Shown here: piece after piece, positions 36,394 to 45,553 of the stretch
How positions within the stretch are numbered: the stretch's first letter is position 1
How the letters are laid out: each line of letters opens with the position of its first letter
Source: Flavobacterium frigoris
GTDB lineage: Bacteria; Bacteroidota; Bacteroidia; Flavobacteriales; Flavobacteriaceae
Assembly: GCF_900111075.1 (NCBI RefSeq)
Contig: NZ_FOFZ01000007.1
Location: 62,001 to 126,000, forward strand
DNA length: 64,000 bases
Direction of reading: 5' to 3'
Notes under the pieces: model-generated
The model's input: only the letters and a program-made list of their open reading frames with translations
What the model was told of the DNA's origin: nothing
The model's database searches: none
Program-made: the position numbers and the translations under genes

Positions 36394-36573
36394 TTAAATA
36401 GATTTTGGAAATCGCATGGAATATTGACCAACAAAAAAAGCAATTAGAATCCAAATTATAATAAATTTAGAAATATGCTCTTGTACAATATACTCTCCGA
36501 AAATATAATTGAAAGCAAATATTGAGCAAACAGAAACTATTAAAAACAGCATTCCAAAATATTCTCTTTTCAT
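36394..36573 (-). CDS. Small two-helix membrane protein
   Basis: A 59-codon frame on the minus strand (MKREYFGMLFLIVSVCSIFA..., ending RFPKSI) with a stop two bases before the DUF2971 start, so the two genes are coupled. Two hydrophobic segments (about 7-26 and 38-53) suggest a small inner-membrane protein. The close fit with DUF2971 supports it being real. No family recognised. Confidence 0.6.
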   Translation of the reverse strand: MKREYFGMLFLIVSVCSIFAFNYIFGEYIVQEHISKFIIIWILIAFFVGQYSMRFPKSI

Positions 36574-36620
36574 GTTATTTATTTTAAAAGTCTAAATTAA
36601 AACTAGTTATGGTTGAGTTA

Positions 36621-38450
36621 TTATTCAAATGACTGCAAATTAACTAATTTATTATACATTCCATTTAATGCAATTAATTCGTCATGGTTCCCTTGTTCTA
36701 CTATTTTTCCTTTTTGCATCACTATAATAGTATCTGCTTTTTGAATGGTCGAAAGTCGGTGCGCAATCACAATAGAGGTTCTGTTTTGCATCATATTTTC
36801 CAAGGCCACTTGTACAAACTTTTCGCTCTCGGTATCCAAGGCCGATGTAGCTTCGTCCAAAATCATAATTGGAGGGTTTTTCAAAACGGCACGGGCGATA
36901 GAAAGTCTTTGTTTTTGACCACCAGAAAGTTTGTTACCACTGTCTCCAATGTTAGTGTGAATCCCTTTTGGTAACTCACTAACGAATTCATAGGCATTAG
37001 CAATTTTCAAGGCCTCGATGATTTCGTCATCTGTAGCATCCGGTTTCCCTAATGAAATGTTCGCTGTAATTGTATCATTAAATAAGATGCTATCTTGCGT
37101 AACCAGTCCCATTAATCCACGAAGCGATTGTAAGTTCATGTCTTGTATGTTTAGGCCGTCGATACTGATCGTACCTTCGTTGACATCATAAAAACGGGTC
37201 AATAGATTAGCAATGGTGCTTTTCCCGCTGCCTGATTGTCCTACAAGTGCTATGGTTTGTCCTTTTTTAACTTGAAGCGAAAAATCTTTTAAGACATTCT
37301 CGTCTTCATATTTAAAGTTGATATTTTTGATGGTAATATCCGATTCAAACGTGTTTTTTACAACAGCATTTTCTTTGGATGTAATTTCGTTTTCCACTTC
37401 TAGAACTTCAAAAACACGATCTGCAGCTGCTAATCCGTTTTTTACGGAATAAGATGCTTTAGAAATCGCTTTTGCCGGAGTAAGAATGTTAAATGCTAAC
37501 GTCAAATAGACAATAAAAGCAGATCCGTCTAAGGTTTTTTCGATAAGAACTAAATTACCACCATAAAAAAGCAAAACGGCTATTGTAGTTACTCCCAGAA
37601 ACTCACTTAATGGCGTGGCTAAATTATTCCTACTTCCTATACTATTCGTTAAGTTTAATAAGCGCGTTACTGAATCATGGAACCTAGTTTTAAAATTAGG
37701 CTCGGCATTGTAACTTTTAATCACTTTCAATCCTCCTAAAGTTTCATCGACAATAGAGATTAAGAGTCCACTTTCTTTTTGAGCTTGCAGTGATTGAGCT
37801 CTTAGATTTTTGGCTAACTTAGAAATAATCCATCCCGAAATAGGCATGAAAATCAAGACAAATAAAGTTAGTTTTGTACTGATGATAAACATCGTTGCTA
37901 ATGCAAAAATAATAGTCAGCGGTTCTTTTACAACTAGTTCTAAGATTGAAAAGAACGAATTTTGAACTTCGTTGACATCGCCAAGCATTCGAGCCATAAT
38001 ATCTCCTTTTCTCTTTTCAGAATAGTAAGAGATAGGTAATTCGATGATTTTATTATACATTGACTTTCTTAAATCTCTTAAAACACCATTCTTAAGGTGC
38101 ATAATATGATGTGATGCCAAATAGTTGAATAAGTTTTTAAGTAAAAATGTAGTAATTACCATTAAAACAACAAATAACAAGGCAACTTGAATGCTATTAT
38201 CTTTTGTTAATGATGAAATTTGAAAATACATATAATCAGTACCAAACTGTTTTATATTTCCTATTCCACTATAAACTGGTTTAGTGAGTACCGCTCTTGT
38301 TTTTCCAAATAGTACTTCAAGTACTGGGAGAAGTGTAAGCATAGAAATAGTACTAAACAATGCGTATAAAACATTGTATACCACATTCCAGATGATATGC
38401 GACTTATACGGTTTAGTATAAGGAAGTAATTTTAATAAACTTTTATCCAT
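36621..38450 (-). CDS. ABC transporter, fused permease-ATPase (MsbA-like)
   Basis: A 609-residue half-transporter: membrane domain (about 15-320, six helices) then an ATPase with Walker A GQSGSGKST, signature LSGGQKQRLSIARA, Walker B IMILDEATSALD and the H-loop IAHRLSTI. Its size and order match lipid A exporters (MsbA) and related type IV exporters; the substrate is not proven. The next gene upstream, a phosphosugar mutase, lies 3 bp away on the same strand. Confidence 0.9.
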   Translation of the reverse strand: MDKSLLKLLPYTKPYKSHIIWNVVYNVLYALFSTISMLTLLPVLEVLFGKTRAVLTKPVYSGIGNIKQFGTDYMYFQISSLTKDNSIQVALLFVVLMVITTFLLKNLFNYLASHHIMHLKNGVLRDLRKSMYNKIIELPISYYSEKRKGDIMARMLGDVNEVQNSFFSILELVVKEPLTIIFALATMFIISTKLTLFVLIFMPISGWIISKLAKNLRAQSLQAQKESGLLISIVDETLGGLKVIKSYNAEPNFKTRFHDSVTRLLNLTNSIGSRNNLATPLSEFLGVTTIAVLLFYGGNLVLIEKTLDGSAFIVYLTLAFNILTPAKAISKASYSVKNGLAAADRVFEVLEVENEITSKENAVVKNTFESDITIKNINFKYEDENVLKDFSLQVKKGQTIALVGQSGSGKSTIANLLTRFYDVNEGTISIDGLNIQDMNLQSLRGLMGLVTQDSILFNDTITANISLGKPDATDDEIIEALKIANAYEFVSELPKGIHTNIGDSGNKLSGGQKQRLSIARAVLKNPPIMILDEATSALDTESEKFVQVALENMMQNRTSIVIAHRLSTIQKADTIIVMQKGKIVEQGNHDELIALNGMYNKLVNLQSFE

Positions 38451-38453
38451 TAG

Positions 38454-40181
38454 TTAATTTAATTGCATTGCAGTAATAATAGTTGCAATTTTTTGGTTTA
38501 AAACAGCTTCTACTTCTTGGAAGTCCGCTACGTCATCTAATATCGTGTTTACACTAATGTAGAATTTTATTTTTGGCTCTGTCCCACTTGGTCTGGCGCA
38601 AATTTTAGATCCGTCTTCGGTGTAATAAATCAATACGTTCGATTTAGGAATGCTCATTTCTATTTCTGAACCGTCTAATAGGTTCTTAGCCATTGAAGAT
38701 TGATAGTCTTCCACTATTATCACCCTTTGTCCATTGATTTCTTTTAATGGGTTTTCACGCAAATCAATCATCATCTGGTTTATTTCTTGCAATCCTTCCA
38801 TTCCTTTTTTAGTAATCGAAACTAAAAATTCTTTGTAAAATCCGTGATCTACATACAATTGTTGTAATTCTTTGTAAACAGTGCTTCCTTTAGCTTTGGC
38901 TTGTGCCGCTAGTTCGCAAATTAATAGTGTAGCGGCAACGGCATCTTTATCACGTACGGCATCACCTACCATATATCCAAAGCTTTCTTCGCCACCACCA
39001 ATAAACTCTTTTTCAGGAAAGTCTTTGATCATTTTGGCAATCCACTTAAATCCCGTCAAACCAATTTTACATTCTACATCGTGGCTTGTAGCTAATTCCA
39101 TCATCATCGGAGTAGAAACAATCGTCGAACCTACAAATTGATTACCATTAATTTTTCCTGCATTTTTCCATTTTTCTAATAAAAAAGCGGTCATCAAAAT
39201 CATGGTTTGATTTCCGTTTAACAAAGTCATTTGCCCTTCGTTATTTCGAACAGCAACACCTAAACGGTCGCAATCAGGATCAGTCCCAATAACGATATCG
39301 GCATTTGTTTTTTCAGCTAAAGCTAACGCCATTGTCAAGGCTTCGGGCTCTTCTGGATTTGGAGATTTTACTGTAGGGAAATCACCGTTTGGAACCGCTT
39401 GTTCAGGAACAATATGTACGTTTGTGTATCCGGCTTTAGATAAAGTATCAGGAACTAAAGTTATAGAAGTCCCGTGTAGTGAAGTAAAAACGACATTTAA
39501 GTTTTCTTTTGCTTCAGCGGGAGTATTAAAACTCGCGTTTTCAATAGATGACTTTATGAAAGCGGCATCCACTTCTGCACCTATATAGTGAATTAAATCT
39601 TCATTAGCTTCAAACTTAATTTGATTGAAGTTCAGCTTTTCGATAGTATTTATTATTGCTTCGTCTTCTGGAGGAACAATTTGTCCGCCATCTTCCCAAT
39701 AAACTTTGTATCCGTTATATTCAGGAGGATTGTGTGATGCTGTAAGTACAATTCCACATTGGCATCCTAAATGCTTAACAGCAAATGATAATTCTGGTGT
39801 AGGTCTTAATTCTGAAAATAAAAATACCTCTATCCCGTTTGCAGAGAAAACATCGGCAACCACTTTTGCTAAAGTGTCGCTATTGTGGCGACAATCATAA
39901 GCGATGGCAGCTTTTAAAGGTTGGTTAGGAAACGCTTTATGCAAATAATCAGAAAGTCCTTGCGTGCTTTTTCCAAGGGTGTATTTATTAATTCTGTTGT
40001 TTCCTACGCCCATTACGCCGCGCATGCCACCCGTTCCAAATTCTAGGTCTTTGTAGAAACTTTCTTCAAGTTCTTTAGGGGAACCAGCTATTAATTCTTT
40101 GACAGCTTGCTGTGTTGCAGCATCAAATGTTGGGGTTAACCATTCATTTACTGCATTCAAAATGTTTTGCTTAATTTCCAT
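38454..40181 (-). CDS. Phospho-sugar mutase (phosphoglucomutase/phosphomannomutase)
   Basis: A 575-residue alpha-D-phosphohexomutase: phosphoserine loop [15 protein letters not shown], metal loop DPDCDRLGV, sugar loop [13 protein letters not shown] and phosphate loop [12 protein letters not shown]. The length and the extra inserts match the long bacterial phosphoglucomutase group of Bacillota and Bacteroidota. It interconverts hexose 1- and 6-phosphates, supplying sugar nucleotides for the envelope. Likely co-transcribed with the ABC exporter. Confidence 0.93.
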   Translation of the reverse strand: MEIKQNILNAVNEWLTPTFDAATQQAVKELIAGSPKELEESFYKDLEFGTGGMRGVMGVGNNRINKYTLGKSTQGLSDYLHKAFPNQPLKAAIAYDCRHNSDTLAKVVADVFSANGIEVFLFSELRPTPELSFAVKHLGCQCGIVLTASHNPPEYNGYKVYWEDGGQIVPPEDEAIINTIEKLNFNQIKFEANEDLIHYIGAEVDAAFIKSSIENASFNTPAEAKENLNVVFTSLHGTSITLVPDTLSKAGYTNVHIVPEQAVPNGDFPTVKSPNPEEPEALTMALALAEKTNADIVIGTDPDCDRLGVAVRNNEGQMTLLNGNQTMILMTAFLLEKWKNAGKINGNQFVGSTIVSTPMMMELATSHDVECKIGLTGFKWIAKMIKDFPEKEFIGGGEESFGYMVGDAVRDKDAVAATLLICELAAQAKAKGSTVYKELQQLYVDHGFYKEFLVSITKKGMEGLQEINQMMIDLRENPLKEINGQRVIIVEDYQSSMAKNLLDGSEIEMSIPKSNVLIYYTEDGSKICARPSGTEPKIKFYISVNTILDDVADFQEVEAVLNQKIATIITAMQLN

Positions 40182-40214
40182 TTTTATATGTTTTTAAGTT
40201 TTTAGTTCAATTTT

Positions 40215-40296
40215 AGGAGCTAATCCTGCTATTCGTTACAATCTTTTATGCTGAACCCCAGCATAAAAGGATTTTCACTACTATCAGGGCTAGGGG
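40215..40296. repeat. Imperfect palindrome of about 80 bp, intergenic
   Basis: The centre is a perfect stem, TTTTATGCTG (40244-40253) with CAGCATAAAA (40259-40268). The flanks also pair: CTAATCCTGCTATTCGTTAC on the left resembles the reverse complement of the right flank (CTAGCCCTGATAGTAGTG) at most positions. It lies between the glycosyltransferase and mutase genes and could act as an RNA structure on the minus strand. Confidence 0.75.
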
Positions 40297-40300
40297 CAAA

Positions 40301-41257
40301 TTATAAATTAACCTCGCTCGAAATTTTATAACGTTCTTCGTTGCTTTTAGTACGTAAAATAATTTCGCCAAGAAATCCCGCCAAAAACAATTGAGTACCC
40401 AATATCATCGTCGTTAAGGCAATAAAAAACCAAGGATTGTCCGTTACTAAGCTATAGCGCACATTAGTATACATATGGTATAGTTTTGAAACTCCAATGT
40501 ATCCTGCCAGTAAAAACCCGATAATGAACATTAGCGAACCCATGGCTCCAAATAAATGCATTGGTCTTTTTCCAAATCGCGACAGAAACCAAATGGTAAT
40601 TAAATCCAGAAATCCATTGATGAAACGCTCCATTCCAAATTTAGTTTCCCCGTATTTGCGAGCTTGGTGTTGCACCACTTTTTCGCCAATTTTTCCAAAA
40701 CCAGCATTTTTTGCCAAAACCGGAATGTATCGGTGCATTTCACCCGAAACTTCAATGTTCTTTACCACTACATTTTTGTATGCTTTTAGTCCACAGTTGA
40801 AATCATTCAGTTCTACACCAGAGGTTTTTCTAGCGGCCCAGTTGAATAATTTTGAAGGTAGGTTTTTAGCCACCACTGAGTCGTAGCGCTTCTTTTTCCA
40901 TCCAGAAACTAAATCAAAATTTTGGGAAGTAATCATATTGTATAAGCCTGGAATTTCTTCAGGACTATCTTGTAAATCGGCATCCATTGTAATGATAACA
41001 TCGCCTTTAGCTTTAGCAAAACCAGCATGTAGAGCTTGAGATTTACCAAAGTTTTTCATGAAACGAATTCCCTTTACATTTGGGTTTTCAGTCGCAAATT
41101 TTTCGATAATCGACCAAGAATTGTCCGTGCTACCATCATCTAAAAAGATGATTTCATAGGAGTAATTGTTCGATTGCATCACTTTAATAATCCAAGTATA
41201 AAGCTCTTTAAGTGATTCTTCTTCGTTAAGAAGGGGTATAAGTATGGATAAATTCAT
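40301..41257 (-). CDS. Glycosyltransferase family 2 (DPMS/ArnC-like), membrane-anchored
   Basis: A 318-residue GT2: ILIPLLNEEESLKELY, LDDGSTDNSW, MDADLQDSPEEI (DxD-type metal site) and KYGETKFGMERF, followed by two C-terminal membrane segments (about 230-255 and 275-300). This is the layout of polyprenyl-phosphate sugar transferases such as ArnC and GtrB. It would put a sugar on undecaprenyl phosphate. DUF4199 lies 9 bp upstream in the same operon. Confidence 0.9.
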   Translation of the reverse strand: MNLSILIPLLNEEESLKELYTWIIKVMQSNNYSYEIIFLDDGSTDNSWSIIEKFATENPNVKGIRFMKNFGKSQALHAGFAKAKGDVIITMDADLQDSPEEIPGLYNMITSQNFDLVSGWKKKRYDSVVAKNLPSKLFNWAARKTSGVELNDFNCGLKAYKNVVVKNIEVSGEMHRYIPVLAKNAGFGKIGEKVVQHQARKYGETKFGMERFINGFLDLITIWFLSRFGKRPMHLFGAMGSLMFIIGFLLAGYIGVSKLYHMYTNVRYSLVTDNPWFFIALTTMILGTQLFLAGFLGEIILRTKSNEERYKISSEVNL

Positions 41258-41266
41258 TGATTTGTG

Positions 41267-41800
41267 TTATTCTCTTGATGAAGGTTTGCTTTTAAAAAAT
41301 GCAGCCAGAATTAGTCCTAATATACCACAGAAAAATAAGGTAAAAACAGACCCTTTTAATTGTTCTACTACTGAAAATGGATCTGTTTCCTTTAATTTTC
41401 CGATCATTTCATTTAAAGTTGTCGGAGGAACTCCAAATTTTTCGGAAGTGCTAATTAGGTATTTTACCGTAAGATCCAGAAGGGAGTCTTTTATAGAGGG
41501 ATCGATGAAATTGAATAAAATAATTTTAAATGCAACAGATATTAATATTCCAATAAGAGCACATATAAAATAGGTAGTAAATGCATCTTTAAAAACAAAA
41601 ACACCGTTTAATTCTTTTTTAGTTTTGGACAATAATATAATTGGGATGATTATGTAAACTGAAAAAGTTAAAAGATTTGTCCACCAAGCAATGAATAGAG
41701 AGATGTCTATGGCGTAGATGACTGCCGTTATTAACGACAATATGACTCCGGTTACGACTCCATAGCTAAGTCCATTTCTTTTTATAATTTCATTTATCAT
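41267..41800 (-). CDS. DUF4199 family membrane protein
   Basis: Start set at ATG 41800 (MINEIIKRNGLSYGVVTG); the upstream TTG adds unlikely residues. The 177-residue product has four hydrophobic segments and fits the DUF4199 family, which is nearly confined to Bacteroidota and often neighbours this type of glycosyltransferase. No function is known. The C-terminal tail is short and basic (FFKSKPSSRE). Confidence 0.85.
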   Translation of the reverse strand: MINEIIKRNGLSYGVVTGVILSLITAVIYAIDISLFIAWWTNLLTFSVYIIIPIILLSKTKKELNGVFVFKDAFTTYFICALIGILISVAFKIILFNFIDPSIKDSLLDLTVKYLISTSEKFGVPPTTLNEMIGKLKETDPFSVVEQLKGSVFTLFFCGILGLILAAFFKSKPSSRE

Positions 41801-41900
41801 TACAACTGTTTTAAGATTAATGCACAAATATAGCAATTCCCAATATATTGGGCTACAAAAAACAGTTTTTACGATTTAATAAAAAAAAAGAAAACAAAGA

Positions 41901-41930
41901 TTTGTTTATTCAAAAATAATTGTAAATTTG
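41901..41930 (+). promoter_or_regulatory. Promoter of the L31 gene
   Basis: TTTG (41901-41904), an 18-bp spacer and TAAATTTG (41923-41930). The start codon is 104 bp further, giving a long 5' leader. Confidence 0.8.
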
Positions 41931-42033
41931 CACACTCAAAATAATAGTGTAAAACAAAAAGTTATAATGAGTTTACACCTTTTCTGTCGAAAGAAAAGCT
42001 TCAAAACAAATTGTAACCAAACAAATAAAAAAG

Positions 42034-42285
42034 ATGAAAAAAGGTACGCACCCAGAAAATTACAGATTAGTTGCATTTAAAGACATGTCAAATGAAGACG
42101 TTTTTATCACTAAATCTGCTGCGGATACAAGAGAAACAATTACAGTTGATGGTGTTGAATACCCAGTTGTGAAATTAGAGATCTCTAGAACGTCTCACCC
42201 TTTTTACACAGGAAAAAACAAACTTATCGATACTGCAGGACGTATTGACAAGTTCAAAACTAAATACGCTAAACACGTTAAATAA
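42034..42285 (+). CDS. rpmE2: 50S ribosomal protein L31, type B
   Basis: An 83-residue L31 of the longer, cysteine-free type (KKGTHPENYRLVAFKDMS, RTSHPFYTGKNKLIDTAGRI). It lacks the CxxC zinc ligands of the other type, so it works without zinc. It is the only L31 visible in this window. A Bacteroidota promoter precedes and a terminator follows. Confidence 0.96.
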   Translation: MKKGTHPENYRLVAFKDMSNEDVFITKSAADTRETITVDGVEYPVVKLEISRTSHPFYTGKNKLIDTAGRIDKFKTKYAKHVK

Positions 42286-42308
42286 TTTTAACTTGTTTTT
42301 AAATACAC

Positions 42309-42341
42309 TAAAGCCTTCCTTATCGGGAGGCTTTTTTATTT
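42309..42341 (+). terminator. Terminator of rpmE2
   Basis: AAGCCTTCC (42311-42319) pairs with GGGAGGCTT (42325-42333) with one G-T pair, then a T-run. Confidence 0.85.
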
Positions 42342-42436
42342 TTATCTATTTGAAAACTTTGTAACTTTGACCTTTATTTAAAAACAAATTAATGTATGGC
42401 CAAGTCAATACTTGACCTTTCACAAATAAACATTTT

Positions 42437-43612
42437 ATGAATTACATACTTTTTGACGGACCCGCTCGAAATGCCTTATTGCCTTTTACATTTACACGTC
42501 CTGTAGCTGATATTCTTATTGGGATTATGACGATTCGTCAAAAATGGGAGATGCATTTGGGTTCTACCACCACAACATTAACGGAGGAATATTTATCAGA
42601 TAAATACCCGATGGTGGAGTTAGAAGAGAATGTAATGATTAATGCTTCGTTTCTTCCTAATGCTGTTCTAGTTGAAATGATCAGTAATCTTGAGGCCAAT
42701 CAGGTTATTTTTAGAGGAGAAGATGTTGTTGCGTTTTATACGGATGAAAATCAGGAAGAAGTGAATTTTGGTTCCTACGAGATTATTGAATATAATGACG
42801 ACTGCTTAACAGTGATGCATACTTGGGATATTTTTTCGAAAAATGATGCTGCTATTCGTGAAGATTTTGAGTTTTTGACAGTAGATCGAAAATCAAAACC
42901 AATTCCGAAAAGTGTCAATGTGCTTGGACATGAAAATATATTCATCGAAGAAGGAGCTAAGTTAGAGTTTGTGACTTTAAACGCTACTTCAGGTCCTATT
43001 TATATAGGGAAGGATACTGAAATTATGGAAGGTTCTGTAATTCGTGGGCCGTTTGCATTGTGTGAAGGCGCTGTGGTTAAAATGGCGGCTAAAATATATG
43101 GTGCTACGACTGTAGGACCTCATTCTAGAATTGGAGGAGAAGTAAACAACTCTGTTATTTCTGCTTATTCTAATAAAGGACATGATGGATTTTTAGGGAA
43201 TTCAGTACTTGGGGAATGGTGTAACATTGGCGCAGACAGTAATAATTCGAACCTAAAAAATAACTACGAAGAAGTGAAATTATGGAGTTACGAAACAGAA
43301 GGTTTTGCTAAAACTGGACTGCAGTTTTGTGGATTGATGATGGGGGATCACAGCAAGTGTGGAATTAATACCATGTTTAATACAGGAACAGTCGTTGGAG
43401 TTAGTACAAATATTTTTGGAAGTGGCTTTCCACGTAATTTTGTACCAAGTTTTTCTTGGGGTGGTGCTTCGGGTTTTTCTACATACATCACTAAAAAAGC
43501 TTTTGAAACGGCAAGAATCGTTATGAGTCGCAGGAATGTAGATTTTGATGAGAAAGAAGCTGCAATCTTAGAACATGTTTTTGAGGAAAGTAAAAAATGG
43601 AGAAAAGAGTAA
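42437..43612 (+). CDS. GlmU-like sugar nucleotidyltransferase / acyltransferase family protein
   Basis: A 391-residue protein of the Bacteroidota GlmU-like family: N-terminal nucleotidyltransferase-type segment (FDGPARNALLPFTFTRPVAD; catalytic details differ from true GlmU) and a C-terminal left-handed beta-helix from about 180 (GPIYIGKDTEIMEGSVIRG, VGPHSRIGGEVNNSVISAY). Size and repeats fit UDP-GlcNAc-type enzymes. Activity not certain; the strict GlmU pyrophosphorylase signature was not seen. Confidence 0.82.
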   Translation: MNYILFDGPARNALLPFTFTRPVADILIGIMTIRQKWEMHLGSTTTTLTEEYLSDKYPMVELEENVMINASFLPNAVLVEMISNLEANQVIFRGEDVVAFYTDENQEEVNFGSYEIIEYNDDCLTVMHTWDIFSKNDAAIREDFEFLTVDRKSKPIPKSVNVLGHENIFIEEGAKLEFVTLNATSGPIYIGKDTEIMEGSVIRGPFALCEGAVVKMAAKIYGATTVGPHSRIGGEVNNSVISAYSNKGHDGFLGNSVLGEWCNIGADSNNSNLKNNYEEVKLWSYETEGFAKTGLQFCGLMMGDHSKCGINTMFNTGTVVGVSTNIFGSGFPRNFVPSFSWGGASGFSTYITKKAFETARIVMSRRNVDFDEKEAAILEHVFEESKKWRKE

Positions 43613-43640
43613 TTGCTTTGATAGATTAAAAAATAGTATA

Positions 43641-43675
43641 AATGCTTCATTATATAGTAATGAAGCATTTTTTTG
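43641..43675 (+). terminator. Terminator after the GlmU-like gene
   Basis: AATGCTTCATTA (43641-43652) pairs with TAATGAAGCATT (43658-43669), then a T-run. Confidence 0.9.
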
Positions 43676-43920
43676 TTGTGGTCGTGGTTGGTTTTTGATA
43701 ATTGTTTTAATATTGTGGGTAATTACTGTTAAAAAACAGATTTTTGTATAAAAACGGCTCTTTTTATTAGTGCTTGATTTTTAGTTAAATAATCAGTTTT
43801 TGTTATTTTATATAGCTGTTCGTTAGTTTTTTTTATTGATATGTTATAGTTTTATAAAAAAAAAGTTGCAAAACGTTTGTTTTGCTCTTTTTTTGATAAT
43901 TATTAATGTAAAATATATTT
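43676..43920 (+). other. Leader region of the AGCS gene with a terminator-like hairpin
   Basis: About 245 bp without an open frame. At 43868-43885 GCAAAAC-GTTT-GTTTTGC forms a perfect stem followed by TCTTTTTTTT, standing 36 bp before the start codon. No known riboswitch pattern was recognised. Confidence 0.5.
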
Positions 43921-45384
43921 ATGGAAGAGGTTATTGGAATGTTAAATGATATTATTTGGAGTAATGCCTTAATCGTTTTGTGTTTAGGAACGGGGCTTTA
44001 TTTTTCTATAAGAACACGTTTTTTGCAAGTGCGTCATATCAAAGAGATGTTCCGATTGTTATTTGATGGTAAAAGTTCAGAATCTGGAGTTTCTTCTTTT
44101 CAGGCATTATCAATGTCTTTGGCAGGTAGAGTAGGTACAGGTAATATTGCAGGGGTAGCTACGGCAATTGCTTTTGGAGGTCCCGGAGCTTTGTTCTGGA
44201 TGTGGATGGTTGCTTTTTTAGGAGCAAGCACTGCTTTTGTAGAGGCGACTTTGGCACAAATATATAAAGAGAAACATTTAGGTGAATTCCGTGGTGGACC
44301 TGCTTTTTATATTGAAAGAGGGCTAGGTGTAAAATGGTTTGGTATCTTGTTTGCGATAGTTTCGATTATTTCGGCAGGTGTATTGTTGCCTGGTGTTCAA
44401 GCTAATTCTGTTGCCGACGGAATACAGAATGCATTCGAAATCGAAACTTGGAAATCAGGAATAGTAGTAGCGTTAATATTTGGAGCTATTGTGTTTGGCG
44501 GTGTGAAAAGAATCGCAAAATTCACGGAATTTGTCGTTCCGATAATGGCTATTGGTTACATTCTGATCGTATTGGTAATCATCGCGATCGATATCGATCA
44601 ACTTCCAGGGGTTATCGCCTTAGTTTTTAAAAGTGCTTTTAATATGGAAGCTGGTTTTGGAGCTGTTTTTGGTTTAGCTATTCAATGGGGTGTGAAAAGA
44701 GGGATTTATTCTAATGAAGCAGGTCAAGGGACGGCGCCACATATTGCTGCTGCAGCAAATGTTTCGCATCCTACTAAACAAGGTTTAGTACAATCATTCT
44801 CGGTTTATATCGATACTTTATTAGTGTGTTCAGCTACTGGATTTATGTTGCTGATCACTGGTAAATACAATGTTCAAAATCCTGTGTTAGGAGCTGATGG
44901 TGCTACGCAGTTTTTATATCAGGGAGCAGAAAATGTTTCTGCAGGACCTGGGTTTACACAAAGCGCGATGGATAGTGTTTTTCCTGGTTTTGGTTCTTAT
45001 TTTGTTGCTATTGCGTTATTTTTCTTCGCATTTACTACGATTTTAGCCTATTACTATATAGCAGAAACAAATATCGCTTATTTGACAAGGAATTTGAATT
45101 CTCCTATTTACAGTCATTTACTTAAGGTATTGATGATGGTAGTTATTATGTATGGTTCTATTAATCAGGCAAAATTAGCTTGGAATATTGGAGATTTAGG
45201 AGTGGGATTAATGGCTTGGTTTAATATTATTGCTATTATTCTGCTGCAAAAGCCAGCATTGTTGGCCTTGAAGGATTACGAAAAACAACGAAAGGCAGGC
45301 AAGGACCCTGTATTTAATCCAGAGGATATTGGTGTTTCAAATGCCCATATATGGAATACGATAAATAAAAATAAAGAAGAGTAG
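43921..45384 (+). CDS. Alanine/glycine:cation symporter (AGCS) family
   Basis: A 487-residue transporter with about eleven membrane segments. Family hallmarks are visible: ALSMSLAGRVGTGNIAGVAT, FGGPGALFWMWMVAFLGAST and the NEAGQGTAPHIAAAANVSHP stretch between TM segments. It takes up alanine or glycine with sodium ions or protons. A single gene; a leader with a possible attenuator stands in front and a terminator behind. Confidence 0.93.
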   Translation: MEEVIGMLNDIIWSNALIVLCLGTGLYFSIRTRFLQVRHIKEMFRLLFDGKSSESGVSSFQALSMSLAGRVGTGNIAGVATAIAFGGPGALFWMWMVAFLGASTAFVEATLAQIYKEKHLGEFRGGPAFYIERGLGVKWFGILFAIVSIISAGVLLPGVQANSVADGIQNAFEIETWKSGIVVALIFGAIVFGGVKRIAKFTEFVVPIMAIGYILIVLVIIAIDIDQLPGVIALVFKSAFNMEAGFGAVFGLAIQWGVKRGIYSNEAGQGTAPHIAAAANVSHPTKQGLVQSFSVYIDTLLVCSATGFMLLITGKYNVQNPVLGADGATQFLYQGAENVSAGPGFTQSAMDSVFPGFGSYFVAIALFFFAFTTILAYYYIAETNIAYLTRNLNSPIYSHLLKVLMMVVIMYGSINQAKLAWNIGDLGVGLMAWFNIIAIILLQKPALLALKDYEKQRKAGKDPVFNPEDIGVSNAHIWNTINKNKEE

Positions 45385-45405
45385 TTCATTTTTACTACTG
45401 CCTTT

Positions 45406-45456
45406 AAAAGCTTCTAGAGATCAGATTTTATTCTGTTTCTAGAAGCTTTTATTTTT
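45406..45456 (+). terminator. Terminator of the AGCS gene
   Basis: AAAAGCTTCTAGA (45406-45418) pairs perfectly with TCTAGAAGCTTTT (45438-45450), with a T-run after. Confidence 0.9.
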
Positions 45457-45553
45457 TAGCGAACAAACTACTTAATTAATCTATCTTTGCACTTTTAAAA
45501 AATAACTCGGTTTTCAAATTGATGATCAGCCGAATTTACAAATCTATAATTCA

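Noticed and set aside
40244..40268. Simple rho-independent terminator of the glycosyltransferase gene
   Set aside because: There is no T-run on the minus strand after the stem, and the pairing extends far beyond it.
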